Below, one piece after another: positions 17,433 through 27,253 of a stretch of 64,000 bases of DNA. Position numbers and translations under genes: made by a program. Under the pieces are notes generated by a model. It had not been told where the DNA came from, did no database searches, and worked only from the letters and a program-made list of their open reading frames with translations. Position 1 is the first letter of the stretch. Each line of letters begins with the position of its first letter. Location of the stretch: assembly GCF_020731145.1 (NCBI RefSeq), contig NZ_JAJFZN010000002.1, positions 186,001 through 250,000 on the forward strand, in the 5' to 3' direction. The stretch comes from Sneathiella sp. HT1-7. GTDB lineage: Bacteria; Pseudomonadota; Alphaproteobacteria; Sneathiellales; Sneathiellaceae.

Positions 17433-17462
17433 TGACATTCTGATAAAATCTCAGGAAACTGT

Positions 17463-17482
17463 GCAGAAATAATGATTTCTGC
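17463..17482. other. Perfect short inverted repeat between MBL and GST genes
   Basis: GCAGAAAT (17463-17470), a four-base AATG loop, then ATTTCTGC (17475-17482). There is no T run after it, so it is a poor terminator. It could be an operator for the glutathione S-transferase gene, whose start is 58 bases downstream, or an RNA-stabilising hairpin. Confidence 0.4.
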
Positions 17483-17540
17483 GCCAAATTACAGTGAAGT
17501 AACTAATCCGGGGCGCAATACTGGATGAGGTAAAATAAAA

Positions 17541-18173
17541 ATGAAGCTATATGACTGTCCCGGGCCGCCGAGCCCGCGCCGTGTCAGGATATTTCTGGCG
17601 GAAAAGGGACTAGATATTGAAAAAGTGATCGTCAATATCCGGGAGGGAGAGCAATTTAACGACGAGTTCAGGGAAATTAACCCGAACTGCACAGTGCCAG
17701 TACTGGAACTCGATGATGGAAGCCGGATCTCGTCGATTGATGCAATAAACCGTTACCTGGAGGAGAAATTTCCTGAACCGCCACTATTCGGCAGCTCTCC
17801 GGAAGAGCGGGCGCATATCAATGACTGTTGCCATTATATAAATGTGAATGGGTTTATGGCGGTTGCTGAAGCTCTCCGCAACTCTGCGCCGAGGCTTGCT
17901 CACAGGGCTATTACCGGACCGCGAAATGTTGAACAGATTGCTGAGCTCGCGGAACGTGGACGACAGCGTGTTGTTTACTTTTTTGAAGACATGAACAAAC
18001 AGCTTGAAAATCAGGAATTTATGGCCGGAAACAGCTATTCTGTTGCAGACATCGGTGCATTGGTGGTGGTGGATTTCGCAACCAAAATGGCGAAGATCGA
18101 GATGCCGGAAGGGCTTGATAATCTCAACCGCTGGCATGCGGCAATCTCAGCCCGCCCAAGTGCAGACGCTTAA
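17541..18173 (+). CDS. Glutathione S-transferase-family protein
   Basis: 210 residues. The thioredoxin-like N-terminal domain begins KLYDCPGPPSPRRVRIFLAEKG, with the likely active serine or cysteine in the PPSPRR turn. It includes the cis-proline motif CTVPVLELDDG and the SSIDAINRYLEE glutathione-contact region. The helical C-terminal domain carries the conserved SVADIGALVVVDFA. It would conjugate glutathione to electrophiles. It converges on the homocysteine methyltransferase gene with an 11-base gap. Substrate unknown. Confidence 0.88.
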   Translation: MKLYDCPGPPSPRRVRIFLAEKGLDIEKVIVNIREGEQFNDEFREINPNCTVPVLELDDGSRISSIDAINRYLEEKFPEPPLFGSSPEERAHINDCCHYINVNGFMAVAEALRNSAPRLAHRAITGPRNVEQIAELAERGRQRVVYFFEDMNKQLENQEFMAGNSYSVADIGALVVVDFATKMAKIEMPEGLDNLNRWHAAISARPSADA

Positions 18174-18184
18174 AAGAACTTACC

Positions 18185-19219
18185 TTAACTCTGGCGGCGG
18201 CGATTACGACGATTGCCGCGGCCAGTCTCAGGTGACGCCCCATGAGACGCCTCTGCCGGTAACTTAACCTGCCAAACGGGGCCAAAGCGTGCTTCGATTT
18301 CCGAGATACCGATGTCCTTTTTGGGTGTATATCCGTCGAGGGCTTCCGCCATCGCTTTCAGATGCGCGTGACTTGTACCGCAACATCCTCCAATGATCCG
18401 GGCACCCGCATCGGCCGCAAGTCGTGCGTAATCGGCCATCACCTCCAGCGTCCCGCTGTAAATCAGCTTGCCATCCTTGAATTCGGGAATACCGCAGTTG
18501 GCTTTGGCAACGATAATGTCGCCTTCTTTCGCCGTGGATTTAAGGCCTAAAACAGTTTCCAGTAACTCACCCGCACCGACGCCGCAATTAGCGCCCCAGC
18601 CAACGGGGGGCGCAGGCAGATCATGGCAAAATTCAGTGAAATCGGCAGGTTTAATGCCCATCATTGTACGCCGATTGGTATCGAATGACATGGTGCAGAC
18701 AAAAGGATGTCCAGTTGCCTTCGCAGCCTCAACCGCAGCAGCTACTTCCTCTTTTGAGGACATAGTTTCAATCCAGAGCACGTCAACGCCACCCTCAACC
18801 AGTGCATTCGCTTGTGCCTTGAAGGCTTCAACGGCCTTCTCGTGAGTGAGGGTGCCCATCGGCTCCATCAACTCGCCCGTCGGCCCCATGGATCCCGCCA
18901 CAATAACCGTGCGGTCCACGCGATCTGACTCCGCACGGGCAATCTTTGCGGCAGCAATGTTAAGTTCCCGAACCCGATTTTGGGCATTGTGAAGTTTAAG
19001 CCGGTAACTCGTCCCACCAAAGCTGTTGGTCAAGATGATATCCGAGCCAGCATCGACGAAACCCCGATGCAAATCGTGAATTTTTTCCGGCGCATCAATG
19101 TTCCATAGCTCCGGCGCGTCGCCCGACTGCAGACCGACAGCAAAGAGGTTCGTTCCAACCGCACCGTCAGCCAGCAAGAAGGGTTTACTATCCAGAAGTT
19201 CTTGAAGTTTATTGACCAT
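18185..19219 (-). CDS. bmt: Homocysteine S-methyltransferase-family protein (betaine-homocysteine type)
   Basis: 344 residues. It has the opening LADGAVGTNLF, the first zinc cysteine in GANCGVGAGE and the vicinal pair in IGGCCGTSHAHL. This is the complete zinc-thiolate set that activates homocysteine. In alphaproteobacteria this length and sequence style is usually betaine-homocysteine methyltransferase, which makes methionine and dimethylglycine in the cytoplasm. S-methylmethionine as donor cannot be excluded. The C-terminal 20 residues are rich in glycine and arginine. AGGAC precedes the ATG. It lies downstream of the DUF4389 gene on the same strand. Confidence 0.85.
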   Translation of the reverse strand: MVNKLQELLDSKPFLLADGAVGTNLFAVGLQSGDAPELWNIDAPEKIHDLHRGFVDAGSDIILTNSFGGTSYRLKLHNAQNRVRELNIAAAKIARAESDRVDRTVIVAGSMGPTGELMEPMGTLTHEKAVEAFKAQANALVEGGVDVLWIETMSSKEEVAAAVEAAKATGHPFVCTMSFDTNRRTMMGIKPADFTEFCHDLPAPPVGWGANCGVGAGELLETVLGLKSTAKEGDIIVAKANCGIPEFKDGKLIYSGTLEVMADYARLAADAGARIIGGCCGTSHAHLKAMAEALDGYTPKKDIGISEIEARFGPVWQVKLPAEASHGASPETGRGNRRNRRRQS

Positions 19220-19250
19220 ATTTATGTCCTATACAAAGGCCATGCAGAGA

Positions 19251-19676
19251 TTAGGCGGTATTCGTGCCTTTGTCATCATCCGCATCTTCGGGCTTAGGTG
19301 TTGGACTACTTTGGGGCTTTCCAGGCGGCTTTGGCTTTTTCGGCTGCTCTTCCGCTACAATGATCACATCATCGCTTGTTTCGCTTTTACTCGCAGTCGG
19401 CGTTTGTGGCGGCCACGGGCCGACAGGAAAGGGTTTCTCGTCGCTCTGATAGGACAAATACGCAACGAGTTGCTTATTGTATTCCGCAAGTGCGCCGCCG
19501 AAAGATTGCAACTCCGCAAAAGGAGTACCCGTCAGCAGTGCTTTGATGAATTGTATGATCGTGATCGCAAACAGGACGATACTGGCGACCCGGAAAATGA
19601 TCGCATACAGGATCAAATATATTAATCTCGTCCATGTCGTCGTCGACTTAACATGCTTTTTTACATCATCTGTCAT
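19251..19676 (-). CDS. DUF4389 membrane protein
   Basis: 141 residues from ATG 19676, preferred over GTG 19685 because AAGGGG is then properly spaced. One or two hydrophobic segments (LIYLILYAIIFRVASIVLFA and following) lead into the DUF4389 signature KALLTGTPFAELQSFGGALA and YNKQLVAYLSYQSDEKPFPVGPWP. The C-terminus (about 50 residues) is a proline- and lysine-rich disordered tail (EEQPKKPKPPGKP). It is an inner-membrane protein of unknown role, here next to the homocysteine methyltransferase gene. Confidence 0.8.
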   Translation of the reverse strand: MTDDVKKHVKSTTTWTRLIYLILYAIIFRVASIVLFAITIIQFIKALLTGTPFAELQSFGGALAEYNKQLVAYLSYQSDEKPFPVGPWPPQTPTASKSETSDDVIIVAEEQPKKPKPPGKPQSSPTPKPEDADDDKGTNTA

Positions 19677-19738
19677 TGGTTGCACCCCTTGAGATGGTCA
19701 ATATGTTATGGCGGGAAACCGCGACTATTTCAGGCTAC

Positions 19739-20203
19739 TTACAGCCAGCGTCGAACCCTTGCCTTATAGTCTAGATATTCCTTCCCGAACTTATCTTCAA
19801 GGTAGGCTTCCTCTCGGGTGATAACGTGAAAGCGAATTACGAGGAGGCAGATAGGGAGAAGAAGGAGAGCCACCCAACTGTCCGCGGCGACAGCAAGCCC
19901 CACATATACAGCCGCCATTGCGACATAGATAGGATTGCGAGAGTATTTGTACGCACCGTCAGAAATGATTTTTGTTGTCGGCTTCCAAGGCTCGATATTT
20001 GTGCCGGCATTTTTGTGCTTTTGCGCGGCGAGAACAAGACAAATAAGGGATGTGAGTGCAATTACACTGCCAATAGCAGTCAGGTTAGTCGCCGCAAAAT
20101 GTCCACCGATCCAAGCTGAATCCAAAAGTATGCCTACCAAAAGGAAGGCAAAGAAACAAATCGGCGGCGGAATTTTTACTCCTGCATGATCAGGTTTAAA
20201 CAC
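19739..20203 (-). CDS. Isoprenylcysteine carboxyl methyltransferase-like membrane protein
   Basis: 154 residues with about four membrane segments. The family signature is GAYKYSRNPIYVAM (about residues 86-99), with EEAYLEDKFGKEYLDYKARV near the C-terminus. These bind S-adenosylmethionine in the bilayer. Bacterial members methylate small lipophilic thiols, phospholipids or unknown acceptors. The start is GTG at 20203, with GAGGGAG seven bases upstream and no ATG ahead of it in frame. It is monocistronic in appearance. Confidence 0.85.
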   Translation of the reverse strand: MFKPDHAGVKIPPPICFFAFLLVGILLDSAWIGGHFAATNLTAIGSVIALTSLICLVLAAQKHKNAGTNIEPWKPTTKIISDGAYKYSRNPIYVAMAAVYVGLAVAADSWVALLLLPICLLVIRFHVITREEAYLEDKFGKEYLDYKARVRRWL

Positions 20204-20280
20204 GGAAATCTCCCTCTACAATCTATTGAATATTAGCAAAGAAAAGATTCCCTATCCGTGTCCTGCGTCACAAAAGATAA

Positions 20281-21468
20281 TTATCGTGGGACGTTGGTGG
20301 CGAGAAAATCAATTGCTGCTTCGACACCGCCTGCACCATGAGGAATGTTTAGGGCTTTCAGGCTCATTTCAATCGAGCCTAGCGTGCCGAGGAGCATGGG
20401 CGCGTTGATATGCCCCATATGCGCTATCCGAAGCGCTTTGCCGGAGAGTGCTGCAATGCCCACACCAACAACAACCCCGCATTTTTCGATGCAATAATCA
20501 TGAATAGCTTCAAGATGCTGTGCATTCGTCACTAGAACTGTCGTTACGGAGTTCGCGCGCTCATTAGGATTAATAATGTTAAACGCGAACTCATCTTCTT
20601 CCGCCCATTTTCCAACTGCCACGCGAGTTGCACTGGCAAGCAAACGATGTCGTTCGAATATATTGTCTAAGCCTTCATTGCGAATAAGCTCAAATGCCTT
20701 TTGCAGCCCAAAAAGCATATGTACTGGCGGAGTACCTGCGTAATTCTGGTAATGTTCAGGGCCTTGACGGCTCGTCCAGTCCCAATAGGCAGTTCGGAGG
20801 TTTGCTTTCTGGTGGCGTGCCATGGCTTTTTCATTTGCGACGGTGAAGCTTACTCCAGGTGACATCATCAGCCCTTTTTGGCAAGCGGCGACGGTCACAT
20901 CGACCCCCCATTCATCCATCCGATAATCCATCGTTCCAAGAGAAGCGATCGTATCCACCATTAGTAAGGCATCATGTCCAGCGTTATCTATCGCACGGCG
21001 AATTGCCGGGATATCATTCTGAACGCTGGAGGCTGTATCAACCTGCACGACAAGGACAGCCTTAATGTCGCTGCTCTTATCCGCCTTTAGACGAGTCTCT
21101 ATAGCGTTCGGGTCGACAGTCTTCCGCCAGCTTCCGGGAAGAACCTCCACATCAAGGCCAATCGTACCGCCCGTCTGACCCCATCCGCTGGCAAATGATC
21201 CGCTTTCCAGTACAAGCACTTTGTCATCGCGGCAGAGAACGTTACTCAGCGCGGCTTCCCAGGCACCATGACCGTTTGCAATGTAAATAAAGGGAGTACC
21301 CTTTGATTTCGTTATCATGCGCAGATCATCTTTAAGGCGTGCTGTCACATCAACAAGTTCGCCTTTACGAATATCCACCGCTGGGCGGTGCATCGCCGCC
21401 AGAACTTCATCTGGAACAGTTGTTGGACCAGGAATGCTCAAAAATTGGCGGCCGTTTTTGACGCTCAT
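20281..21468 (-). CDS. Class V PLP aminotransferase (serine/alanine-glyoxylate type)
   Basis: 395 residues. It opens with FLSIPGPTTVPDEVLAAMHRP. A PLP aspartate lies in LMVDTIASLG and the Schiff-base lysine in AACQKGLMMSPG. The family moves an amino group from serine, alanine or phosphonate-like donors to glyoxylate or pyruvate. Serine-glyoxylate aminotransferase is the commonest identity for this form in methylotrophic or photorespiratory-type alphaproteobacteria, but no serine-cycle neighbours are present. It is downstream of two coupled MFS genes with an 87-base gap, possibly one transcript. Confidence 0.87.
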   Translation of the reverse strand: MSVKNGRQFLSIPGPTTVPDEVLAAMHRPAVDIRKGELVDVTARLKDDLRMITKSKGTPFIYIANGHGAWEAALSNVLCRDDKVLVLESGSFASGWGQTGGTIGLDVEVLPGSWRKTVDPNAIETRLKADKSSDIKAVLVVQVDTASSVQNDIPAIRRAIDNAGHDALLMVDTIASLGTMDYRMDEWGVDVTVAACQKGLMMSPGVSFTVANEKAMARHQKANLRTAYWDWTSRQGPEHYQNYAGTPPVHMLFGLQKAFELIRNEGLDNIFERHRLLASATRVAVGKWAEEDEFAFNIINPNERANSVTTVLVTNAQHLEAIHDYCIEKCGVVVGVGIAALSGKALRIAHMGHINAPMLLGTLGSIEMSLKALNIPHGAGGVEAAIDFLATNVPR

Positions 21469-21555
21469 ATTGGTAGTTTCCCGTAATAGGTATTCAAATA
21501 GTTAGAAAAGTGTATTCGCTTTTGTGCAGAGGGCAATGGTAATCTGTCCGCTGTG

Positions 21556-22818
21556 TCATTCTTCATTTCCCTTATCCTCCTGCTCGTAGGATTCCCTGGC
21601 AACGGAACTATAGAGTTGCTTGCTTGAAGAGCCGAGACTGCCCAGTGGCAGGAACTCCGCCTTTTTCTTGCCGGATGGCCGTTGAATGACACGAATGATT
21701 GTCAATATTGCCAGAAACAGGGTGCAGCCGATTACATAGTAAAACAGACCATTCGGGCCGACCCGACCCATAATTTGTGAGGCTACGATTGGTCCGATGC
21801 TCGCGCCAGTGCCATAAGCAAGGAGGAGGCCGGCCGAAACCTGGACAAGACGATCCTGATCGGCGAGATCATTCACCTGCGCGGAAGACATGGGATAAAT
21901 TGTGTAGCAAAATCCACCATAGATGATACAGAAGGCAAATAACGACAGGATGTAATGCTCTTCTGCGGCCCATATTATACCCACACTGACCAGAGCTGTT
22001 GCTAGGGCAGATATGATAAGTATTGAGCGTCGGTCAAAAAGATCGGATAGACGACCTACAGGAAATTGCAGCAGCATGCCGCCCAGAAGAATGGTTGCCA
22101 TAAAGGTTGATATCTGCCCGAGGCTAAGGCCGATGGTGGCTGCGAAGATGGGGCCCATGCTATTGATGGCGGAATTGGTCAGGCCAGCCACAAGGGTTCC
22201 TGCGACGCCAACTGGAGAAATTCTGAGAAGCTCGCGGAACTTCATCCTTTCAGGGGCCGAAGGTTTTGGTGCTGTCGCCCGGGTCAGGAGGATGGGAACA
22301 AGTGCGATGGAGAAAATAATGGACGCCACGGAGAAGAGTTGAAAACTATCCGGGTTTGCAACTGTGATCAGAAACTGGCCGGACCCGGCACCAAGATAGT
22401 TTGTGATCATATAGAGCGAGAGGACGCGTCCCCGCGTGGCATTCGTGGAGCGTTCGTTCAGCCAGCTTTCAACGATCATCACCATGCCGGCCATGCAAAA
22501 CCCTGTGACTGCACGGAGGAAGAACCAGGCAACTGGGTCGATGAGCAGCACATGCGCTAAGACCGCCACTGACATGACTGAAGCAAAGGCGGCAAAACTT
22601 CGGATATGTCCCGCGCTTGCCACGACGCGAACGGCGTAAAATGCACCCAGAAGCATTCCAATAAAAAATCCGGCCATGATGATGCCCGTGACTTCCGTCG
22701 AGAACCCTTCGAGCTTACTGCGGAGTCCAAGCAGAGTACCGAACATGGCATTCGCAACCATTAACAGACCATAGCTGGACAGGAGGGAGGCAACGGACTT
22801 AATCGAACCCCATATCAT
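21556..22818 (-). CDS. MFS transporter, YcaD-like
   Basis: 420 residues with 12 membrane segments. The cytoplasmic loop reads FPVGRLSDLFDRRS (about residues 238-251), and the first half has ESWLNERSTNATRGRVLSLY, a pattern seen in the YcaD/YfkF branch. The C-terminal 30 residues are hydrophilic. Its ATG overlaps the stop of the upstream MFS gene by four bases (ATGA), so both are translated from one message. Substrate unknown. Confidence 0.87.
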   Translation of the reverse strand: MIWGSIKSVASLLSSYGLLMVANAMFGTLLGLRSKLEGFSTEVTGIIMAGFFIGMLLGAFYAVRVVASAGHIRSFAAFASVMSVAVLAHVLLIDPVAWFFLRAVTGFCMAGMVMIVESWLNERSTNATRGRVLSLYMITNYLGAGSGQFLITVANPDSFQLFSVASIIFSIALVPILLTRATAPKPSAPERMKFRELLRISPVGVAGTLVAGLTNSAINSMGPIFAATIGLSLGQISTFMATILLGGMLLQFPVGRLSDLFDRRSILIISALATALVSVGIIWAAEEHYILSLFAFCIIYGGFCYTIYPMSSAQVNDLADQDRLVQVSAGLLLAYGTGASIGPIVASQIMGRVGPNGLFYYVIGCTLFLAILTIIRVIQRPSGKKKAEFLPLGSLGSSSKQLYSSVARESYEQEDKGNEE

Positions 22819-24038
22819 AAGCCGGATCCGGGATCGGTTTTTGATGTTCGCACAGTCCAGATCATCGCCGCGAGTGACAATGCGCCAAGCACGGCGAAGC
22901 TGGCGACAAGCGGGAAAACCGTGCCATCATAGAGCTGAGCAATTAGGGTGCCGAGGCCCATGGAAACGAATGTCGTAATGGAGCCGATAACCGCCGCCGC
23001 GACCCCAGCTATATGTCCAAGCGGCTCCATCGCCATGGCGTTGAAATTACCGAACAGGATACCGATGCAAAAGAAAATAACCATAAAGAAGGAAACCAGC
23101 GCCCAGAGCGGAGGATGCCCTTCCCACATGTAGGTATAAATCATAAACAGGACGGACAAAATGGTCAGCGCGACGAGCGCATAATAGGAAAGTTTGCGCA
23201 TACCAAAGCGCATAACCAAGCGAGCATTTATGAAAGAAGCGGCCCCCAGCGCCAGCGCCAGCGCACCGAAATATACCGCGAACATGTCGCCTACGCCATA
23301 CTGATCCTGAAATATTTGCTGTGACATGGTGAGGTAACCAAGAAAAGCACTGAAAATGAATCCGCCAACCATTGTAAACCCAAATGCCGCACGGGTATAG
23401 ATCACTTCCTTGGATGCTCTCCAGATACGTTTGAGAGAGAGAGGCACGCGCCGCTCCACCTCAAGCGTTTCTTCCTGACGAAGGCCGAACCATATGAGTG
23501 TTGCCAGCCCGAGAGCGAATAAAGTAACAAAAATAATGCGCCATTCCGCAAAAAACAGAATGAATTGGCCAAGGGCAGGTGCGAGCACGGGAACCAAGAT
23601 AAACACGGTCATCACGAGAGAAACAAACTTTGCCATTTCCCGCCCTTCATATTGGTCACGGATAAGGGCAAGGGAGACAATGCGCGGTGATGCCACGCCT
23701 AAGCCTTGCAGGAGCCGACCGATGAGCATAACGGTGAAATTGGTGGCAAAAATGGATAAAAGACAGCCAGCAAGGAATAGCCCGAAGCCCATATAAATGG
23801 CGATCTTTCGTCCGGTAGTGTCGGATATGGGGCCGTAAAACAGTTGGCCGATGGCAAGACCCAGAAAAATGGTTGCAATGATGTACTGTCTGTCGTTCGG
23901 ATCTTCAGCATGTAGATCCTGACTAATATCGAATAGGGCCGGCAGCATCATATCAATTGTGAGGGCAACCATGGAAATCATCAGCGCGAGCAGGATGACC
24001 TGCTCAACAAACCCAAGTTTTTTTGACGGCGCGGACAT
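22815..24038 (-). CDS. Bcr/CflA-type multidrug efflux MFS transporter
   Basis: 407 residues with 12 membrane segments. DHA1 signatures are present: MMLPALFDISQDLHA at the N-terminus, the loop GPISDTTGRKIAIYMG (about residues 89-104) and RLLQGLGVASPRIVSLALIRDQYEG in helices 4-5. Members export drugs such as bicyclomycin, or dipeptides, by proton antiport. It is translationally coupled to a second MFS gene. The region upstream to the next gene (161 bases) shows no obvious regulator site. Confidence 0.88.
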   Translation of the reverse strand: MSAPSKKLGFVEQVILLALMISMVALTIDMMLPALFDISQDLHAEDPNDRQYIIATIFLGLAIGQLFYGPISDTTGRKIAIYMGFGLFLAGCLLSIFATNFTVMLIGRLLQGLGVASPRIVSLALIRDQYEGREMAKFVSLVMTVFILVPVLAPALGQFILFFAEWRIIFVTLFALGLATLIWFGLRQEETLEVERRVPLSLKRIWRASKEVIYTRAAFGFTMVGGFIFSAFLGYLTMSQQIFQDQYGVGDMFAVYFGALALALGAASFINARLVMRFGMRKLSYYALVALTILSVLFMIYTYMWEGHPPLWALVSFFMVIFFCIGILFGNFNAMAMEPLGHIAGVAAAVIGSITTFVSMGLGTLIAQLYDGTVFPLVASFAVLGALSLAAMIWTVRTSKTDPGSGL

Positions 24039-24199
24039 TGGTGAGCTGATGCTCCTGTCTTATAACAGTGTTCGGGATAAAGCTGGAAGCTGCAGGCTCT
24101 CTAGTGGAGTGTCACCTTCCGCTCGATGATACCCCACTATAGTCTATTTTATTTTAGGCTGAACAGACTGTTTTTGATCAAACATCTTTTAACGTTCAT

Positions 24200-24742
24200 T
24201 TAGTGCCCGATGGTGCTACCCATCGCGTGCTGCAATCGTTGAAATGTCAGGTCATCCCATGTTGCGGAACCATAATTTTCGGCAAAATTACGGTTTGGTC
24301 CTAGCAGTATGGACTGGTCGGTATCTATGCCTAACGCACGTACATACTCATCGTCTGTAATTACGAATTGCGTTTTATACGGAAAGAGGAAGCTTCCCTT
24401 GCGCTGACTGAATTGCTCTTGCGCTTCCTCATAATTTCGGCACCAGATATTCAGTAACCCTGTGCATTTGTTATTGTACCAAAGCACGCCCATATCATCG
24501 CCAATATGGGCAGATCCACCGAGAATATGGCTGGCATGCTGCCAACTTTTAAATCCGGCTAGACGGGATACAGCTTTCAGCGCGTCTTTATGCTGGAAAG
24601 GAGGTTCTTGCTTGCCAAATTTGCTTAACGTTTTCAGGGCTTCCGGCTTTTCCTGAGCGGCGGCCTTCAGCAGAATACGGCTGCGGATTTTTAGTTCCGC
24701 GAGTGAACGGCAGGCAATGGGCTTGTTTTCGGAAATAGACAT
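24200..24742 (-). CDS. Hypothetical protein with an N-terminal helical motif
   Basis: 180 residues, soluble. The N-terminal half is helical and basic, with HKDALKAVSRLAGFKSWQHA (about residues 53-72). This resembles the short helical element that accompanies some glyoxalase-related alphaproteobacterial proteins. The second half is rich in tryptophan and aromatic residues with no motif I recognise. GGAG lies eight bases before the ATG. It is divergent from an MFS gene across 272 bases in which I see no convincing operator or small gene. No function is assigned. Confidence 0.65.
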   Translation of the reverse strand: MSISENKPIACRSLAELKIRSRILLKAAAQEKPEALKTLSKFGKQEPPFQHKDALKAVSRLAGFKSWQHASHILGGSAHIGDDMGVLWYNNKCTGLLNIWCRNYEEAQEQFSQRKGSFLFPYKTQFVITDDEYVRALGIDTDQSILLGPNRNFAENYGSATWDDLTFQRLQHAMGSTIGH

Positions 24743-25014
24743 ATCATAACTCCAAAGTTTTATCGGCGTCCCGCGAAGCCAAACTTGTAAGTATAAAACA
24801 TGTCGGTATCTGAAGTTGTTTCAGGGTGATGTCATCTTGAGCGGGCAGGCGCACCTGAGAACCTGCGGCCAATATAGGCATAGTTTATTGCGAGTCAATT
24901 CTTGATAATACTGACACGGGTATTTTTCCGTTTCGCTTGTCTGACTTAGTGGGTTAAGCTTCGCGTTATGCTGACGGGAGTTCCACGTTGCAAAACCAAT
25001 AATAAGGAAGCAGC

Positions 25015-26382
25015 ATGACCCAAATGAAAAGTAAGACACAGTTGCATGGGATGGATGCGACGCTCGCACGCACTCCATTTTTCTATGGATGGGCGGTTGT
25101 CGCCATTGTCTTTATCACAATGGGGATCGGTGTAAATGTCCGAACCTCTTTTTCATTGCTATTTCCTTCTATTCTGAACGAGTTTGGCTGGGATCGGGCG
25201 ACAACCGCCGCCGCCTTTTCGATCGGCTTTGCGCTTGCGGCAATTCTGGCACCGATCGTGGGCAAGCTTCTGGAATTTGTTGCGCCACGATATCTTCTCT
25301 CGGTGTCTGCTGTCACAGTGAGTATCGGCCTGATAACTTCCACATTTGCCACTCAGCCTTGGCATTTTTACCTCACTCTTGGCGTGCTGATGGTGGGAAC
25401 CGGAATAGTCTTGACCTATGTCGGACAGTCGATGTTTTTGCCGAACTGGTTTCAGCGTCGCCGCGGCCTTGCGGTAGGAATTGCTTTTTCAGGGGTTGGA
25501 ATAGGCTCCATGATTCTGATGCCCCTTATCCAGGAAACAATTTCAGCAGAGGGCTGGCGGGACGCTTGTTGGCTGATGGCGTGGCTGTTGCTGGTTGTCA
25601 TTCTACCACTCAATTTCTTTTTTCAGCGTAAGCAACCTTCTGATATCGGTCTTTATCCTGATGGCGATGCCGCACCGGATCAGGAACAAACACGTGGTCA
25701 GCAGGCTGCGGCCGATCCTGTGGTGGATCATGCTTGGGTTAATACGGACTGGACGATAAAAAAGGCGATAAAAACAGGGACGTTCTGGTGGCTGTCCCTT
25801 GCGTGTTCGACGGCGCTTTATGTCTGGTATGCGGTGCAAGTGCATCAAACGAAATACCTGATTGAGATTGGCTTCTCCGATCTGGAAGCCGCGTCAGCTT
25901 TGGGCCTTGTTGGTTTTGCCGGAGTGCTGGGACAGATATATCTTGGTAATCTTTCTGACCGTATTGGTCGGGAATGGGTGTGGACCATCTCAACAGCGGG
26001 TTTTCTGCTTAGCTGTGTCTTGCTATTGATTATGGAGCATGTACCAAGTGCAGCGATGATGTATGCCATGGTCATCTTGCAAGGCGGTCTCGGGTATGGT
26101 GTAGCAACTGTCTATGGGTCCATGCCTGCCGACCTGTTCCAGGGACGGGGCTACGGCATTATTTTTGGAACGATTAGCACGCTCGCACTGGTTGGCGGTG
26201 CCGTAGGGCCTTGGCTTACAGGGCTTTTCTATGATGAGGCCGGAAACTATCATCTTGCCTTTTATGTCATTATTGGCATGTCGATATTGTCAATCATGTC
26301 AGTCTGGCTGGCAGCGCCACGAAAACGGCGACTGGTTGCCGGGCAGGCGCAAAAACGTGCAGCAAGAGCGACTGTAAACTAA
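25015..26382 (+). CDS. MFS transporter, monocarboxylate/oxalate-formate-like
   Basis: 455 residues with 12 membrane segments. PFFYGWAVVAIVFITMGIG in the first helix, with SFSLLFPSILNEFGWDRAT after it, is typical of the oxalate-formate antiporter and monocarboxylate branch. WFQRRRGLAVGIAFSGVGIG marks helix 4-5. The middle loop is hydrophilic (DQEQTRGQQAA). AAGGAAG precedes the ATG. It heads a rightward run with an SDR dehydrogenase, pirin and old yellow enzyme genes, which suggests uptake of a carboxylic acid that these enzymes modify. That link is an inference. Confidence 0.88.
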   Translation: MTQMKSKTQLHGMDATLARTPFFYGWAVVAIVFITMGIGVNVRTSFSLLFPSILNEFGWDRATTAAAFSIGFALAAILAPIVGKLLEFVAPRYLLSVSAVTVSIGLITSTFATQPWHFYLTLGVLMVGTGIVLTYVGQSMFLPNWFQRRRGLAVGIAFSGVGIGSMILMPLIQETISAEGWRDACWLMAWLLLVVILPLNFFFQRKQPSDIGLYPDGDAAPDQEQTRGQQAAADPVVDHAWVNTDWTIKKAIKTGTFWWLSLACSTALYVWYAVQVHQTKYLIEIGFSDLEAASALGLVGFAGVLGQIYLGNLSDRIGREWVWTISTAGFLLSCVLLLIMEHVPSAAMMYAMVILQGGLGYGVATVYGSMPADLFQGRGYGIIFGTISTLALVGGAVGPWLTGLFYDEAGNYHLAFYVIIGMSILSIMSVWLAAPRKRRLVAGQAQKRAARATVN

Positions 26383-26413
26383 ACATGAATTTCAAACGTA
26401 GTGGATTAAAGAC

Positions 26414-27172
26414 ATGACGGGGAAAAGCAGGATCGCACTTGTCACGGGTGCGGGGGCAGGGATTGGCAGGGCCGTATCTCTTGCACTTATGAAGAACGGT
26501 TATCATGTCGTACTGGCAGGGCGAAAACGCGAAACCCTTCAGGATACGCTGGACCTTGCAGGTTCGGCGTCTGCCAACGGGTTGGTGATCCCAACTGATG
26601 TAAGCGATCCGGCGTCGGTTGAAACCTTGTTTAATAGGCTCCGGGAGGAATTCGGACGACTTGATCTTCTTTTTAACAATGCCGGTATTGGCGCGCCACC
26701 CGTAACACCGGACGAGTTGGCCGTTGATCTCTGGCAGAATGTGGTGAACACGAACCTTAATGGCTCCTTTTATTGCGCCCGGGCGGCATTTGGCCTTATG
26801 CGAGAGCAAAGTCCGATGGGGGGCCGGATCATCAATAACGGGTCGATTTCGGCACATGTACCCCGCCCGAATAGCATTGCCTATACCTCAACGAAGCATG
26901 CCATTACCGGGCTCACAAAATGCCTGTCGCTGGATGGACGTGCTTTCGACATCGCGTGCGGGCAGATTGACATCGGCAATGCGGAAACCCCGATGACAGC
27001 AGTTATTAAAAAAGGTGTCCCGCAGGCCAATCTCTCGATTGCGCCAGAGCCTGTCATGGATGTTGAAAATGTTGCCTCCGCTGTCCTTTATATGGATAGT
27101 CTGAGCTTGGAGGCGAATGTTCAGTTCATGACGATTATGGCAACGAAAATGCCTTTTATCGGCCGCGGGTAA
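26414..27172 (+). CDS. Short-chain dehydrogenase/reductase
   Basis: 252 residues. It shows [15 protein letters not shown] (cofactor-binding glycine motif, residues 12-26), LFNNAGIG, the catalytic serine in [10 protein letters not shown] and the YTSTK tetrad (Y and K). An arginine shortly after the glycine motif (GRKRE) favours NADP(H). It sits 31 bases after the MFS gene on the same strand and is likely co-transcribed. Substrate unknown. Confidence 0.9.
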   Translation: MTGKSRIALVTGAGAGIGRAVSLALMKNGYHVVLAGRKRETLQDTLDLAGSASANGLVIPTDVSDPASVETLFNRLREEFGRLDLLFNNAGIGAPPVTPDELAVDLWQNVVNTNLNGSFYCARAAFGLMREQSPMGGRIINNGSISAHVPRPNSIAYTSTKHAITGLTKCLSLDGRAFDIACGQIDIGNAETPMTAVIKKGVPQANLSIAPEPVMDVENVASAVLYMDSLSLEANVQFMTIMATKMPFIGRG

Positions 27173-27253
27173 TGCGAGACTTTCAATTTGAGATTTCATA
27201 CATATATCTAACCGATCGTTCCAATATATTTGAGAAGGAAAGTCAGGTGTATT

